Positions 1 to 10,600 of a DNA stretch of 45,230 nt are shown piece after piece. The notes below the pieces were generated by a model. That model searched no databases and was not told the origin of the DNA. It saw only the letters and a program-made list of their open reading frames with translations. Each line of letters opens with the position of its first letter. Within the stretch, counting starts at the first letter, position 1. This stretch comes from Nemertoderma westbladi (lineage: Eukaryota > Xenacoelomorpha > Nemertodermatida > Nemertodermatidae). The stretch covers positions 1 through 45,230 of the forward strand of contig JAUCBJ010000289.1 in NCBI GenBank assembly GCA_032718475.1. Reading direction: 5' to 3'. A program made the translations under genes and the position numbers.

Positions 1-197
1 AGTGAATAAGCATGGTGGACAGCCCATGACTTTCTTGAGACGCATCTTAAAGGACACTGGCCTTAAAGATGCGGATGATCTAGCAAATGTCATGGGTGAT
101 AGGGAGTTGTGGCGGTGCAATTTTGTTGACAAGCCGGCACAGCATTCTTAAAAATGCAGCTGCAATGCAGCATGCCGATCCTAGTAGTAGTCTTCTT
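1..197 (+). mobile_element. RTE-like non-LTR retrotransposon, 3' end (copy 1)
   Basis: The first 151 bases encode the C-terminus of a non-LTR reverse transcriptase polyprotein: VNKHGGQPMTFLRRILKDTG, then a D-rich stretch and ELWRCNFVDKPAQHS before a stop. The same sequence recurs at 8812-14680 and 14995-15565, and the 3' tail (AATGCAGCTGCAATGCAGC, then a TAG triplet repeat) is shared with copy 3, so this is a 5'-truncated insertion cut by the window edge. The family assignment (RTE-type or a close relative) rests on the LLYGS/LDGTFTRMLRR/FAGHC pattern seen in copy 3. It is certainly non-autonomous as it stands. Confidence 0.8.
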
Positions 198-604
198 ATA
201 AAATTTCGTCATGGGAATACGAGTTACCTAACTTATTGTCCCTAGCTGTGTCAAGTTATTCTACCAAACACTGTGGCAACAAAGTTAAGAAAACATGTAA
301 TGATCTTATGTCTCACAAAGAGGAGTTTTTATCTATTTATTGTATTGATATTTTAAATAAATATAACTTAAACACTTTTGCACGACTATCAGTACTAAAA
401 GAAATGTTAATGTAAATTTTAATTTATAATGCCAATTTTGAATGGATATTATTATAGCACCGGGGCCATCCCGGATTTTAATATATATATATACCCTTAT
501 TACTAAAATAATAATTATATTTGTGCAAGTTCAATGTGATGTAATTGGAAATTCTTTATGATAATTATAGGTACGGGCCTATCCCGTGATTGATTGATTG
601 ATTT
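198..604 (+). mobile_element. Non-LTR retrotransposon 3' terminus with twin hairpins and GATT tail
   Basis: A short open frame ending at the stop 413-415 (..FLSIYCIDILNKYNLNTFARL..) looks like the C-terminus of a jockey/CR1-type ORF2. It is followed by an AT-rich 3' UTR with two small hairpins, CCGGG-GCCAT-CCCGG (460-474) and ACGGG-CCTAT-CCCGT (573-587). A GATT microsatellite (588-604) closes it. A terminal hairpin plus short tandem tail is the usual 3' signature of such elements. The family is inferred from the tail structure and weak C-terminal resemblance only. Confidence 0.5.
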
Positions 605-609
605 AAATA

Positions 610-1890
610 GTAATTTTAATTTTAATAGCTTCCCTAGCGGTTGGTGGCGGAATTAAAGATTTCACTAAAACTGATACTAGTCCCTCAAAATTGGTCCAAA
701 TTTCTTGAAACCAACTTTTTTGGACTCCGCGTCATCGATTCTACAAAAGTTATCTTTTATAATTTTTAATTAGCCAAATTTATTTTAAATAATTAACATA
801 TTATAGTGTATTTAGCACAAAAGGGCAATAAACATAATCAGTATTTTAACAATAAGCGACACAGGGATAGGCAGAAGTGATATAAGACAATAAATAATAA
901 TAATAATAATAATAATAATAGAATTTACAAGAGCTGTGTGCACTTGATGGGTGTGAACCCATAAACAAAATACGTAGTCCTACAATAGAGTTTGTTAGCA
1001 GAGTTTAGTGGTAGAAACGTTGGAGATCGGGCTTTACAGGAAGGCATTTGGAGCAAGAGCAGGCGAGTATCCAGGTGCAGGGTGAGTGTTCGTTGTATTT
1101 GGTCGTGAAAAAGTTCCAGAATAGTAGCGACATTCGTTGTTTGATTCCGACAGGGTTGAAAAACTTTATTGTTGCAGGCAGGTGGTTGGCTAGTCGTTGC
1201 GAGCGGTACCAGAAATTATGGGTCGATGAAGTAAAGTGTATATTTACTTAGACAAGATTGTATCGACGAATAATCCTCTGCAACTCGCGCACCAAACTCG
1301 TAGAGTTTAACGTCTCACAAAATTAAAAGTAGCTCCGCCTTGATCAAGAACTAGGGCTGTGGTGGGACTGGAAGTCCGCACCAACCTCGAGGCCAACTCC
1401 GCCTTGCCATTTTGTCCAGGAGCCTCTGTTACAGTGGGATGCTCGGAGAATAGCTTGTTGGACCAGGTGGTGGACCCACCCCACAACATCACGAAAGGGG
1501 ACTGCCAGGAACAATGTACATTTTAATTAATTAATTAAATTAATGAATTATCATATTTTTAATTGAAATTGGCTATTTACACAAAATAGTAATATTTATC
1601 AAAATTCCACAAGATAACTTTTAAAGGAGCCATTGAATGAACCAAAAACGAATAAAATTGGTTGTAAAATGACGGAGGAGTAGTAATTTGAAAATTAAAA
1701 TGTCATTATGAGAATATGCCCTTCAAAGATTAAACTTTCCCACCAGAAGAATTGGCTGTCGTGTTCTGGTTGGTTAATTATTTCCGGCACAAAGGATACA
1801 CTGCACACCAACGAGCTAACAGTTTGATTTAGGGTGTTTACGGGGTCGCTGATTTCATATCCGATGATCACTGAACAATTTGGGGCCGTC
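610..1890. repeat. Interspersed repeat family, copy A, probably interrupted
   Basis: Two blocks, about 610-796 and 1524-1890, match the region 25220-25790 in the same order and orientation. Shared landmarks are CTACAAAAGTTATC/CCACAAAAGTTATC, GACGGAGGAGTAGT/GGCGGAGGAGTAGT, and CTGGTTGGTTAATTATTTC followed by GTCGCTGATTTCAT. About 0.7 kb (797-1523) present here is absent from the other copy. That stretch contains a TAA microsatellite (889-920) and a GC-rich piece (1258-1500) with no convincing gene, so it is probably a secondary insertion. The family is not identified. Confidence 0.45.
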
Positions 1891-2128
1891 AGCATCACCC
1901 TGCTGCACACCTTCGTCTGAGAGGGGGACCTCGCCCGACCTGCCATTAATGAGTAAGCTTGACTCCCAGTATGGCGCCAATGTGTAATTATATATGACCA
2001 CTTTTGGTATTTTTGGGTGACAGAGTCTAGCATTGTGTCGTAGCTTTGTGGGGGAATCCAGGTGTCGTCCTCACCGATATCCAGTTTATATTGGTCCGGT
2101 ACTTTAGGTATGTAGCCCAGGACTGGGA

Positions 2129-2754
2129 AGTTCAATATGGGATGAATTCCCCCCAAACTCTTGGAAAATGTGAAGAGGTTAGATCCGAAAAAATGGAACG
2201 CATACACATGGGAACCTTACCAGCAATGACAATGTCAACAAACCAGCAAAGACTTGCCACAAGGGTGTCACTGCATCACCATTCATTGGGCTAATGAGGT
2301 CCTTAAAAATCTGTGGCTGGATACCATCAGGGCCTTCCACACTCCCACAAGGGAAGGAGCGGAAGAAGTCCCGTACAACTGCAGGGGTATAAGGGTAGGC
2401 TGTGTTCGGGATGGGAGGGAGTGGCTTGCGCCTGTCCACAGGTCTGCTTGGGTGCTTGAGGTGGAGTGAGGGCAGAGTCTCCTTTGTGTTGGGAGCAAGA
2501 CTGTCCTTAGAAGAGGCAATTCGGATTGCTCCCTTAATATCCCCAGCCTCGATTTTCTCTGCCACAGAAACTGCAAGATGTGGTAAGTCATCCTCCGACA
2601 GTTTGGTAACTTGGGACATGGGGCATGCTTGGGTCATGGAGGTGTCCTGGGGAAAGTTGCGGAAGGCTTGTATCCTCTGATTGACTTCAGAGGCAAAGGA
2701 TCGTTGGAGACGCTTTCCTCCTCTTCGTGGGACTGGGATGCATTTATGGCTCAC
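2129..2754 (-). mobile_element. Degenerate R2-like reverse transcriptase fragment
   Basis: Minus-strand translation (PRRGGKRLQRS.., AVSVAEKIEAGDIKGAIRIAS, SLAPNTKETL, GSVEGPDGIQPQIFKDLI, NLFTFSKSLGGIHPI) parallels residues of about 150-350 of the intact R2-like protein at 16414-20178, block for block. A frameshift near 2205 separates the PDGIQPQIFKDLI block from the NLFTFSK block. Similarity stops abruptly after GIHPI near 2128, where the interspersed repeat begins. Only the linker and RT fingers remain; palm, catalytic YxDD and endonuclease are missing. It is a truncated relic of an older or different subfamily. Confidence 0.75.
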
Positions 2755-2929
2755 TTGTAGAAGTTAGTTACTTAGTTAGTTAGTTCGTAAGTTAGGTTGT
2801 ACAGTAGTGAAACAGTAATAAAAAATTGGTTTTTTGTGTAAATGTATAGAACATTATATAATGCATGCAAAAACTGTGTTAGGCTTACTGCTATTCGATC
2901 ATTAGTGTAGTTATATTATGGTAGCGGAT

Positions 2930-3487
2930 TAAATCCGCTGCACCACCCTGTGAGAAAATGGGGAATCGTGATTTACGAATTAAGATTAAGTATGCACTAT
3001 TATCCAACATAATATTGCATACCAAAAGGGAACAGGCAATATAGTGCCAGTTGGAGAAAGATAGCAACATATCTCAGGGGGAAGCCAGCATAGGGCCAGG
3101 GGAGATAGGGAGTGGCCAGAGGGTAAACCAGCCAATAATGGTGGGGCGGCACACCATAAATTAGCGTGCATCTATTGGTAGGTCGAGTAGTTAGAGATGT
3201 AACCTCCTAAGTAATAAGCATATAACTGTTACTCGATGTTAATTATATTCAGTTGGCTATTAGTGACTGTAGAAGTCAAATGGTTTAAACCATCGTTACT
3301 GCCATACAGTGCTATACTGATTGTGCTGTATTATACCGGTACTTATATATCAGACATCATTAATAACAACAAAACAAACTCGATCTTTGTTATACCAGCC
3401 TACAGCCTTTCAGTCTCTTAAATTACTGCGCAGACACGGCGACGCGTATTAGAACACAACACAAACACCGGTCGGGATCCTCAGCCA
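2930..3487 (+). repeat. LTR-like remnant
   Basis: The 3' part (ACGGCGACGCGTATT, then GGGATCC..., ending CCCGTCACA at 3487) follows the same layout as the 3' end of the LTRs at 9985-10522 and 14028-14561 (CACGGCGGGGACGCGT...GGGATCC...CCCGTCACA). No clear 5' boundary or target duplication was found, so this may be a diverged solo LTR of a related family. Confidence 0.35.
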
Positions 3488-5299
3488 ACTCGAATCCCGT
3501 CACAGTATAAATCTGACTTTAAACTGAAGTTTAAACCTACGTCAATAGTTATTACTGTGACGCACACGGGACGCCAACATGAGTAAAGGACGTTTCTTTC
3601 TAAACTTTTGCCGGACTACATACGTAGGCCTACCAAGTTTCATTTAATTTCAACAAGGAATGACCAAGTTATTTGCAATCAAAAATTTACGATGACGACG
3701 ACAGAAAACGACAACGACAACGACGATGACAGACAGCTCGTTAATGGCACCCATATGCTAACCCATACCCGCACCCATACCCATATGTGTGGTACTTTAT
3801 GTTTAGTCACATAGTCGCTTTTTTAATGATATCACTTATGTGCCTTGCATTGATATAAATTTGTTGACCTTTGTATCAAACAGTTTATTCTGATATTTAC
3901 ACAAACGAATGAGTAATAGGAAGTATAATTGATTAATAATTTCTAGCTATAGTTAGATATTATAAAATCTTAATTACTAATTCATTTTATTAAAAGACAG
4001 ATAGACAGAAACGCATTACCCCCAACTGATCATATGATCAGAAAGTTTGTATAATTCATAAAATTATTACTCCACTCAGAAAATAAATTTCTATTACTAT
4101 AATAACTATTTCTGTAACATAAATTATTATATAATGTTATAATGATTTAACCGTAGCATAGAATGGGATAATAACTATATTTATTACCCTATTATTGAGT
4201 TATTTTGATAATGGGGAATAGTCCCATTATCCCTATATACCCTTGGGCAGGAACAGCTTCGGGCTTCTCCCTCGGTTGTTTCCTGCCCGTGCCCACGGGT
4301 TAAATAACCGGGAAAATATCTCAATAATAGGGTATAAGTGTGTTATTCCATGACACTATATTCTGGGACATACATGGTGTATACTGTATATTCTTATCAC
4401 TATTTTTTTCCTATACTGTATTGATACTATTTAATTCAAAGAATATGACTTATGGTATGGTATACATTATTTCAGTAATCTTGTTTTATGTCTATTATTT
4501 CAGTAATTTTTGTAACAGTAACTTTTAATTTTCATTAATTTTCAGTAACTTTAATATGTGGCCTTTCTTCAATAGAGAAATAAATTTATTAATAATTATG
4601 TATTTATATACTGTAGTAAGTAACAGCGTAAATTTTATAGCAGTTTCTTAGATTTATTTCCCAGCTGCAGATAAGGGGACTTTCAACGGAATAAAGAGCG
4701 GGTGTAACAAGGGCGCATTTTTGCTTGCATCCTTTACCCTATTAAACCAGGGAGGGGGGGGGGGGGGGTGTTTTTTTTGTTATAATTCTGAAACAAACGC
4801 AGTTGGGAAGTTGGGCTTTTCCTAAAAATCTATTATCTTCCTAGTAGTGAAAACCGTTTTCAAAAATATTGATAAATAAATATTGTATTTTTGAACAAAC
4901 TAACTAAACAAATAGACCTATTTGTTTTACTAATAATTGATCTACGATTTTTTTATGAATAAACGTGGGTCTTAAATATTAGAAACAGGTTTGTCAATAA
5001 TATAGGTTTAAAATATGTATATTTATTTATAAAATATGTATAATGTATATGACATATACATATTCAGTTTGTCTAAAAATTTGCAGATGAAAAAGGAAAA
5101 ATTGAATTGTAAAAATAAATTAGATAATAGATATAATGTAACAGATGGAAGATGATGAGACATAGTCAGTCATTATGGGCAAACCCCAATAAATACAATA
5201 AATACATTCAATATATTAAATAAATACATTGTCAAAATACATTACTGATTGTTTATACATACAATCGCCTGTATAATGATCACCTGAATAACGAATTCC
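3488..5299. other. Intergenic, low-complexity and foldback debris
   Basis: No gene is recognisable. The stretch holds ACGAC-rich and CCCATA-rich simple sequence (3690-3790), the small foldback element at 4186-4333, a G tract (4754-4768) followed by T8, and AT-rich sequence up to the caspase gene. A TGTCCCAGAATATAGTGTC motif in reverse orientation sits at 4351-4370 and recurs elsewhere in the window. No convincing promoter element for the downstream gene could be picked out. Confidence 0.5.
4186..4333. repeat. Small foldback element with 21-bp terminal inverted repeats
   Basis: ACCCTATTATTGAGTTATTTT (4186-4206 reads as the first arm) pairs with 4313-4333 at 19 of 21 positions. Inside lie a second palindrome (ATAATGGG-GAATAGT-CCCATTAT) and a third stem built from GGGCAGGAACA / TGTTTCCTGCC. 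It is a 148-bp multi-stem MITE-like unit with no coding capacity. Confidence 0.6.
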
Positions 5300-7497
5300 A
5301 TGGCAACTTCGAACTCCTACAACATTACAAGAGAGGGGAAAAAATTATGTCTAATTGTCAATATAGCAGAATATGATGGATGGAATATGGGAATAAAAAT
5401 ACCTGGAAGAGTGGAAGGGTCATCACATGATGTAAGATATATAAAGGAGGTATTCGGAGTAAAGTTGGGATGTCAGATAGAGGAATTACATGATGATGAA
5501 GGTAAAATAAAAAATAACATAACAGATACAGAGTTGGTAAAATATTTAGAAGATTTTCGTAGTCAACCAGAACTAAAAGATATTGAATGTCTCTTTGTGT
5601 TCCTGATGAGTCATGGAGTTGAGGGCAAGATTGTTTGTTCTAATGGCGAACTGGTTGCTATAAGAGATATTGTGGAACTATTCTCAACAGAATGTTTGGC
5701 ACTAAGTGGTTTGGTACCAAAGCCTCGGATATTCTTTGTAGAAGCCTGCCAGTCCAACCCTTATCCTTATCCGGATTTCGATTTAAATTTTACTGATCGT
5801 AAATTTGAAAATATGGCTGTAGCAATTGGTTGCAGCCCAGGAGAGGAGCTACCAAATTATCCTGACCAAGGAACAACTTTTATACATCTTGTTTGTCAAG
5901 TAATTGAAAATATACTACATAAAAACACAGCGGGGGATGATGTTAAAGTGGATTTATTACCAATCTTGAGGAATTTCAATATAGTACACCGTGGTACTAC
6001 TAATAAAGAATATTCAATTATATCGCGACCACATATATTTGACAACTTATCACAATCAGTGCATCTTTTAGATTTTGTTCCACAAATACCAACTGTTATT
6101 CTTCAACGGTGTGGAGTTCCAAAAGTTCCAAAATTCCATATTTCCCGTCCAAAATTGATAGAAAATATTAGAAATTATTTGATGCAGCTGAGAGATAAGC
6201 CTTCAGGATGGGTTGTGATTTCCGGTATGGCTGCCATCGGTAAAACAACGCTGGTTCTCGATGGTGTAAATCATGAGCATATTACAAAGACATTTCCAGG
6301 AGGCATATTTTGGCAGCATATTGGACCACTGGGAATTGGACCTGTTGGTGAAAATGTTATCATTCAGAAAATGAAAGAAATTTGTTTAATGTTAGATTAT
6401 GAGTCTTCTCAGTTAATCAGCCAGTTATTCAGTATTAAGAGCTGCACCATTGCTTTGAATAAAATTATTCATAAGAAACAGCTAGACAATAAGATATGTT
6501 TGTTAATTTTGGATGATGTATGGGAAGCATATGCAGTTCAGGCTTTCGATATAAATTGCTCCATTATTGTTACAACGCGAGACGGTACGTGTGTGTCTAG
6601 TGATTATGCAAATAGATTTACTGTTTGCGTTACAGATGGGTTAAATAACTTGCAATGCGAGGAATTAATAAAAATGTGGCTCGGGAAAGAACAAGTGCTA
6701 TCTGAAGATGTAAAAAAAGTAATAGCCAAATGCTATGGTTCACCATTAGCAATTAATTTAGTTGGAGCAGTAAAGAAGAGTAACCCAAGACTTACTTGGG
6801 AATATGTTGACGAATGTCTTCCTAAAGTGTAGAATTTTAGAGTTAGAGTTAGTGTAGAATATCTAACTTCCAATCTGAAAACGTTATATTTATCATTGGC
6901 TGTGTTTGGTCAAGTTAGTTGTCACGAATTCCCTTCTAATATAGTTGGTTTTTTATGGGGTTTAAAAATTGGTGATACACTCCTAACATTGAATCGCCTT
7001 GTAAATAAATAAATCCCTTGTTTCGTACAATTCCGACTCTATGATGTGGTCTTTACACCCGCTGCTGATAAAATTTATTGATGAAGAAATTGATGAAGAA
7101 ATTGTTGATATTCACCATCAATTAGTTAGCAAATGTATCGAACATAAATCGAAGGAAGAAGCGCAGGATCTTAACAAGTCATATATGTTCCAGTACCTTG
7201 ACAAGCACATGGCAAAGGCGAAACTCTGGTTAAAAAGACATCAATTATTAACTGACATTCTATGGATTAAATCGAAAATTGAGTTCAGTGGGCCTGGGAA
7301 TCTACTAGCTGATTACGAGTTGAATGATCACAATCACACTGATGAACAAATAACGGACATGATGAGTTATCAGAGTGTTTTAAAACTGTACTGCTCTGAT
7401 CTTACAGGCTCACATGCTTGCGACATAGTTCAAGTTGGATTGATGAGTCCAAAAAATTCAAGTTTATACAAAAAGTCCCTGGAATATGCAATTAAAG
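5300..7497 (+). pseudogene. Exon 1: caspase + NB-ARC + winged-helix/helical domains
   Basis: The ATG at 5300 starts a 510-residue open stretch. The caspase domain spans about residues 12-260, with catalytic His in SHG (104-106) and Cys150 in EACQS, and a p10-like GTTFIHLVCQVIE block. NB-ARC follows: P-loop GMAAIGKTT (309-317), Walker B LLILDDVW (401-408), TTR sensor (425-427) and GSPLA (480-484). After the TAG the same frame continues with SVEYLTSNLKTLYLSLAVFG, a winged-helix start. At 7003-7014 an extra TAAA shifts the frame; beyond it LHPLLIKFIDEE and the helical block WLKRHQLLTDILWIKSKIE match Apaf-1-type proteins. The exon ends with one base of a split codon at the donor G|GTATGT. There is no CARD, DED or signal peptide. 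The S1-pocket arginine near the usual SWR site is absent, while Arg37 is at the other expected position. Confidence 0.88.
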
Positions 7498-8811
7498 GTA
7501 TGTTATTTTTTTAAAAGGTTATTATTAATTTATATTGCATTATTTGGAAATGCAACAAACACACCTTATATAATTGCTTTATTTTAATATATCTAAAAAT
7601 GTGACTATTAAATAATTTGACCTTTAGAACTATTAGGCTATAACTATAGGGCTATTTCAATTGTCTCATTGTTGTTAGAGGTTTTTGAATTGATTATAAA
7701 GGTGGATGACCTACAATTTGTATTATGTGGCTTCAGTTTTAATGTCGAATATCGGCGGTAGTGACTTTGCAACAAAAAGTTCTGAGTGAATTCATGTCAA
7801 GGCGGGTTTACACATGGCAACTTTTTGAGCAACTAGCAACCCTTTTTTCGGAGCAACTTAATTTGTTCGCTGTTTACACTTGGAAACTTTACCAGCAACT
7901 TTACCAGCAACTTGGCAGGCAACTTTTTAAGCAACTTGGTTAGTTTGATGTAAAATATAGGTATCTTTATATACTGGGCTATTATTATATTATTGCACTG
8001 CCTCCCAATATTTGTGTTACATTTCGAATTCCCACTGTCCCACTGTGCAAATACTCTACAATTTACCTTCAAATGTCTAAAAGAAAAGCAACTGCCATTA
8101 TTAGATGTTCCCCAATTAAGTTGGATGTTTCAAGTGTGTAGTTTGTCTATAGGTTGTATATTTAATTGTTTTTATAGTGGTGCCGCATGTTTCTGGTAGT
8201 GACTGAAGGTAATTGCTCTAATTAATTTATTAAATTTTAAATTAAATTTAAATTAATTTAAATTATCTTAATTTTAATCGGGTTAATGTTAACATGTTTA
8301 GCAGTTCCCCAGATCACTATTCCGTACGTAATATCAGGGACAGGATACGATACGAAAACGGATTTTCGTATTTCGTATCGCAGTATTTTCTTCGTATCGA
8401 ATTTCGTATCGTATCATAAAAATTGACTTCGTATCGTATAATACGAATAAATATTTTCTCGTATTTCGTATCGTATTTTCGTATTTTAATATTTCGTAAA
8501 TATTAATGTTTTTAACAGTCAAATCAAAGATCACACCACTTATTTCTTTAAATTTTTTTCTCAAAATTGGTGTATTAATTAGATTTCAGCTTACAGTTTT
8601 GCTCTGCCAATAAAATGTGTAAGACAGTTGGATCGTTCACATTGTAATTAACTGCAGAATAATTATAAAAAGAGCACTATAATATAATATAATTACTGTC
8701 TAAATAAACTTTTATTATTTTTCATAGTATTATTTTGACTTAGAAATTTAAGTTTTGAATTTTTTTCCATATTGGTACATCAAATTCAAAATTATTCCTC
8801 AACTATAATAT
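7498..8811 (+). other. 5' part of the large intron of the caspase-NB-ARC gene
   Basis: The intron starts GTATGT and contains no gene here. It includes a copy (7755-7945) of a degenerate GTTTACAC/GGCAACTTTTTGAGCAAC repeat, which recurs inverted at 30735-30860. It also includes a CGTATTTCGTATCGTAT-rich tract (8330-8500) and AT-rich simple sequence (8215-8285). The rest shows nothing recognisable. Confidence 0.6.
8330..8500. repeat. Degenerate CGTAT/TTTCGTATCG tandem tract
   Basis: Short units (TTTCGTATCGTAT, TTCGTATT) repeat irregularly for about 170 bp. The tract may be the tail of an unidentified element. Confidence 0.5.
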
Positions 8812-9098
8812 TAGGCCGTGTTGCATAATGTCCTTATGGATATTGAAGCCAGTAGACACACTATTGGAAATAAAGAAATAGACAACTCCAATCATACCTT
8901 ATACAACCTTGGAGGTATTTCATTAGTCTCCTATAGCTTGACACTTGAACGGAACCGCCTCCACTTTGCAGGACTTTGCCTTCACAGCGAGGACCAGCCA
9001 GTGCATAATCTTGTACTTTGGCAGCCTCATGGAGTGAATAAGCATGGTGGACAGCCCATGACTTTATTGAGACGCATCTTAAAGGACAGTGGCCTTAA

Positions 9099-9956
9099 CC
9101 CTATTCCACCTGGGCTCTTTTGTCCGAGATTCCACCTGGGGTTGGGCATAATATGCCCAACAGTTTATTATACACTAAAAAGTAATGATAATTTTATCAA
9201 AATTTTTAAGTTATTATTTTTAATTTAAAAGTTTATAGAAAAATATATAATGCATCTGTTCTGAGTTTTATATATTCATAATTTAAAATAATATATCCAT
9301 ATAAATTAATTATCATGAAGATAACCCATTATAGTAAAAAGATGAGATAATACTATACATACACCTCCCAAAACCACTGTCTGCCTAACTCTGCCAGACA
9401 TCCCAGGTGAAAATTTTCCTTGCAGGGGTGCTGTTATTGAATAGATTTATTCACCTCTGTTTATGTCTGCTGTATTACATTAGGAATATACTGGGTTCAA
9501 TGGTGGTTGTTGGTTTATCCTAGTAGACTTATTGCTTGCTTATCTGTTAGTTTAGTATTTTGTTATTAAAAAATAATGTGATTGATGTGTACTAATCCAA
9601 GCAGTAGACAATCTTGTGTTTGAATTTAACTTTACAACCCAGCCAAGTGAATGTCCGGGACCGTAATTGGTTGTATTCTAGCTTGTTGACCAGGGGAACT
9701 ATCCAACCAGGGATTATCTTTTCTACCAGTTAGGCTAATAAAGATATTATAATAAAAAAATGTGACTATGATATGAAAAACACACCATAGCACAAAAAGT
9801 ATAAATTATGAAAAAAATATTTTGTTACCATCAGAAAGCCAATTAAATTCTAGGAAAAGTCAATGAATTTCATAATAATACATAAAAATCATCATCATGA
9901 ATTTCTGAAAATAAAAAGTGTTGGGCAGATTCTGCCCAACCCCAGGTAGAATAGGG
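9099..9956. mobile_element. piggyBac-type non-autonomous TTAA element
   Basis: Exact TTAA duplications flank it at 9095-9098 and 9957-9960; the empty site CCTTAAAGATG is seen in copy 1. The termini are CCCTATTCCACCTGGG and the complement of CCCTATTCTACCTGGG (15 of 16 identical). TTAA targeting and CCC-starting ends are typical of piggyBac-like elements; Kolobok also uses TTAA. There is no transposase frame in 858 bp. Each end carries a palindrome of the form GTTGGGCA...TGCCCAAC (left in about 9134-9160, right in about 9919-9941). Confidence 0.8.
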
Positions 9957-9979
9957 TTAAAGATGCGGATGATCTAGCA

Positions 9980-9984
9980 AATGT
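9980..9984. repeat. Target-site duplication AATGT, left
   Basis: AATGT immediately precedes the TG of the 5' LTR; its partner is at 14562-14566. The undisrupted GCAAATGTCATGG is present in copies 1 and 3. Confidence 0.9.
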
Positions 9985-10522
9985 TGTTAGCTTATTCAAT
10001 CCCGCCAACACCCCATAAAGTTATTAGCCGATAAGCAATATTGGGAGCCACGAGATTGGGCAATTGACCAACTCGTGCCATCCCAATAAGAATGGGAAGG
10101 AGGCACACAATAGAGGGTCAGGGGCCAAACCCCTAACCCAAGGAGAACAGGTGGAGTGAACGGGAATACTCCACGGGGCGCCAACAAGGGTATTAACCAA
10201 TCAGAGGGGGGAATGGCATCGATTGAGTAGCACTAAGGCCACCGTGCAATATAACCAATAACCTATTAATCAGTGATTCAGTTATCTCAGTGCAGCAGTG
10301 CTAGCGTAGGGTACAGCCAATTAGTTTAGTTAGGGGATCACGGGACTTTAGTTACCGTATCCCGCCTACCGTATAATTCACAATATATCTATATCCTATA
10401 ACCTATTATTATACACCGAACTTCAGAACTCAGTTATCTTTATTTCACTCTTATACACGGCGGGGACGCGTGGACTAAATACCACATCGGATAAATCGGG
10501 ATCCCTCCTGGATCCCGTCACA
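9985..10522 (+). repeat. 5' LTR
   Basis: The LTR runs TGTTAG...GTCACA. It contains ATTAACC at about 10197, where the 3' LTR lacks four bases. It probably carries promoter and polyadenylation functions; a TATATCCTATAACC stretch near 10390 is a possible core promoter. Confidence 0.9.
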
Positions 10523-10600
10523 GTAACTAAACCGAGCTGCCGCCCTAGTTAAACTCTAAGAACTGCAACCTAGCTAGCCGAATCATCAGCCACAAACGAG

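Noticed and set aside
1695-2128. Possible receptor extracellular domain on the minus strand (DDTWIPPQ..)
   Set aside because: The same DNA recurs as a repeat at 25640-25790, the frame is not conserved there, and no family motif holds up.
5603-5625. CTGATGAG hammerhead-like string
   Set aside because: It lies in the caspase coding sequence and has no stem II or GAAA.
7041-7514. Separate gene starting at 7041
   Set aside because: It continues the winged-helix/helical domain of the gene starting at 5300 once the 4-bp duplication is recognised.
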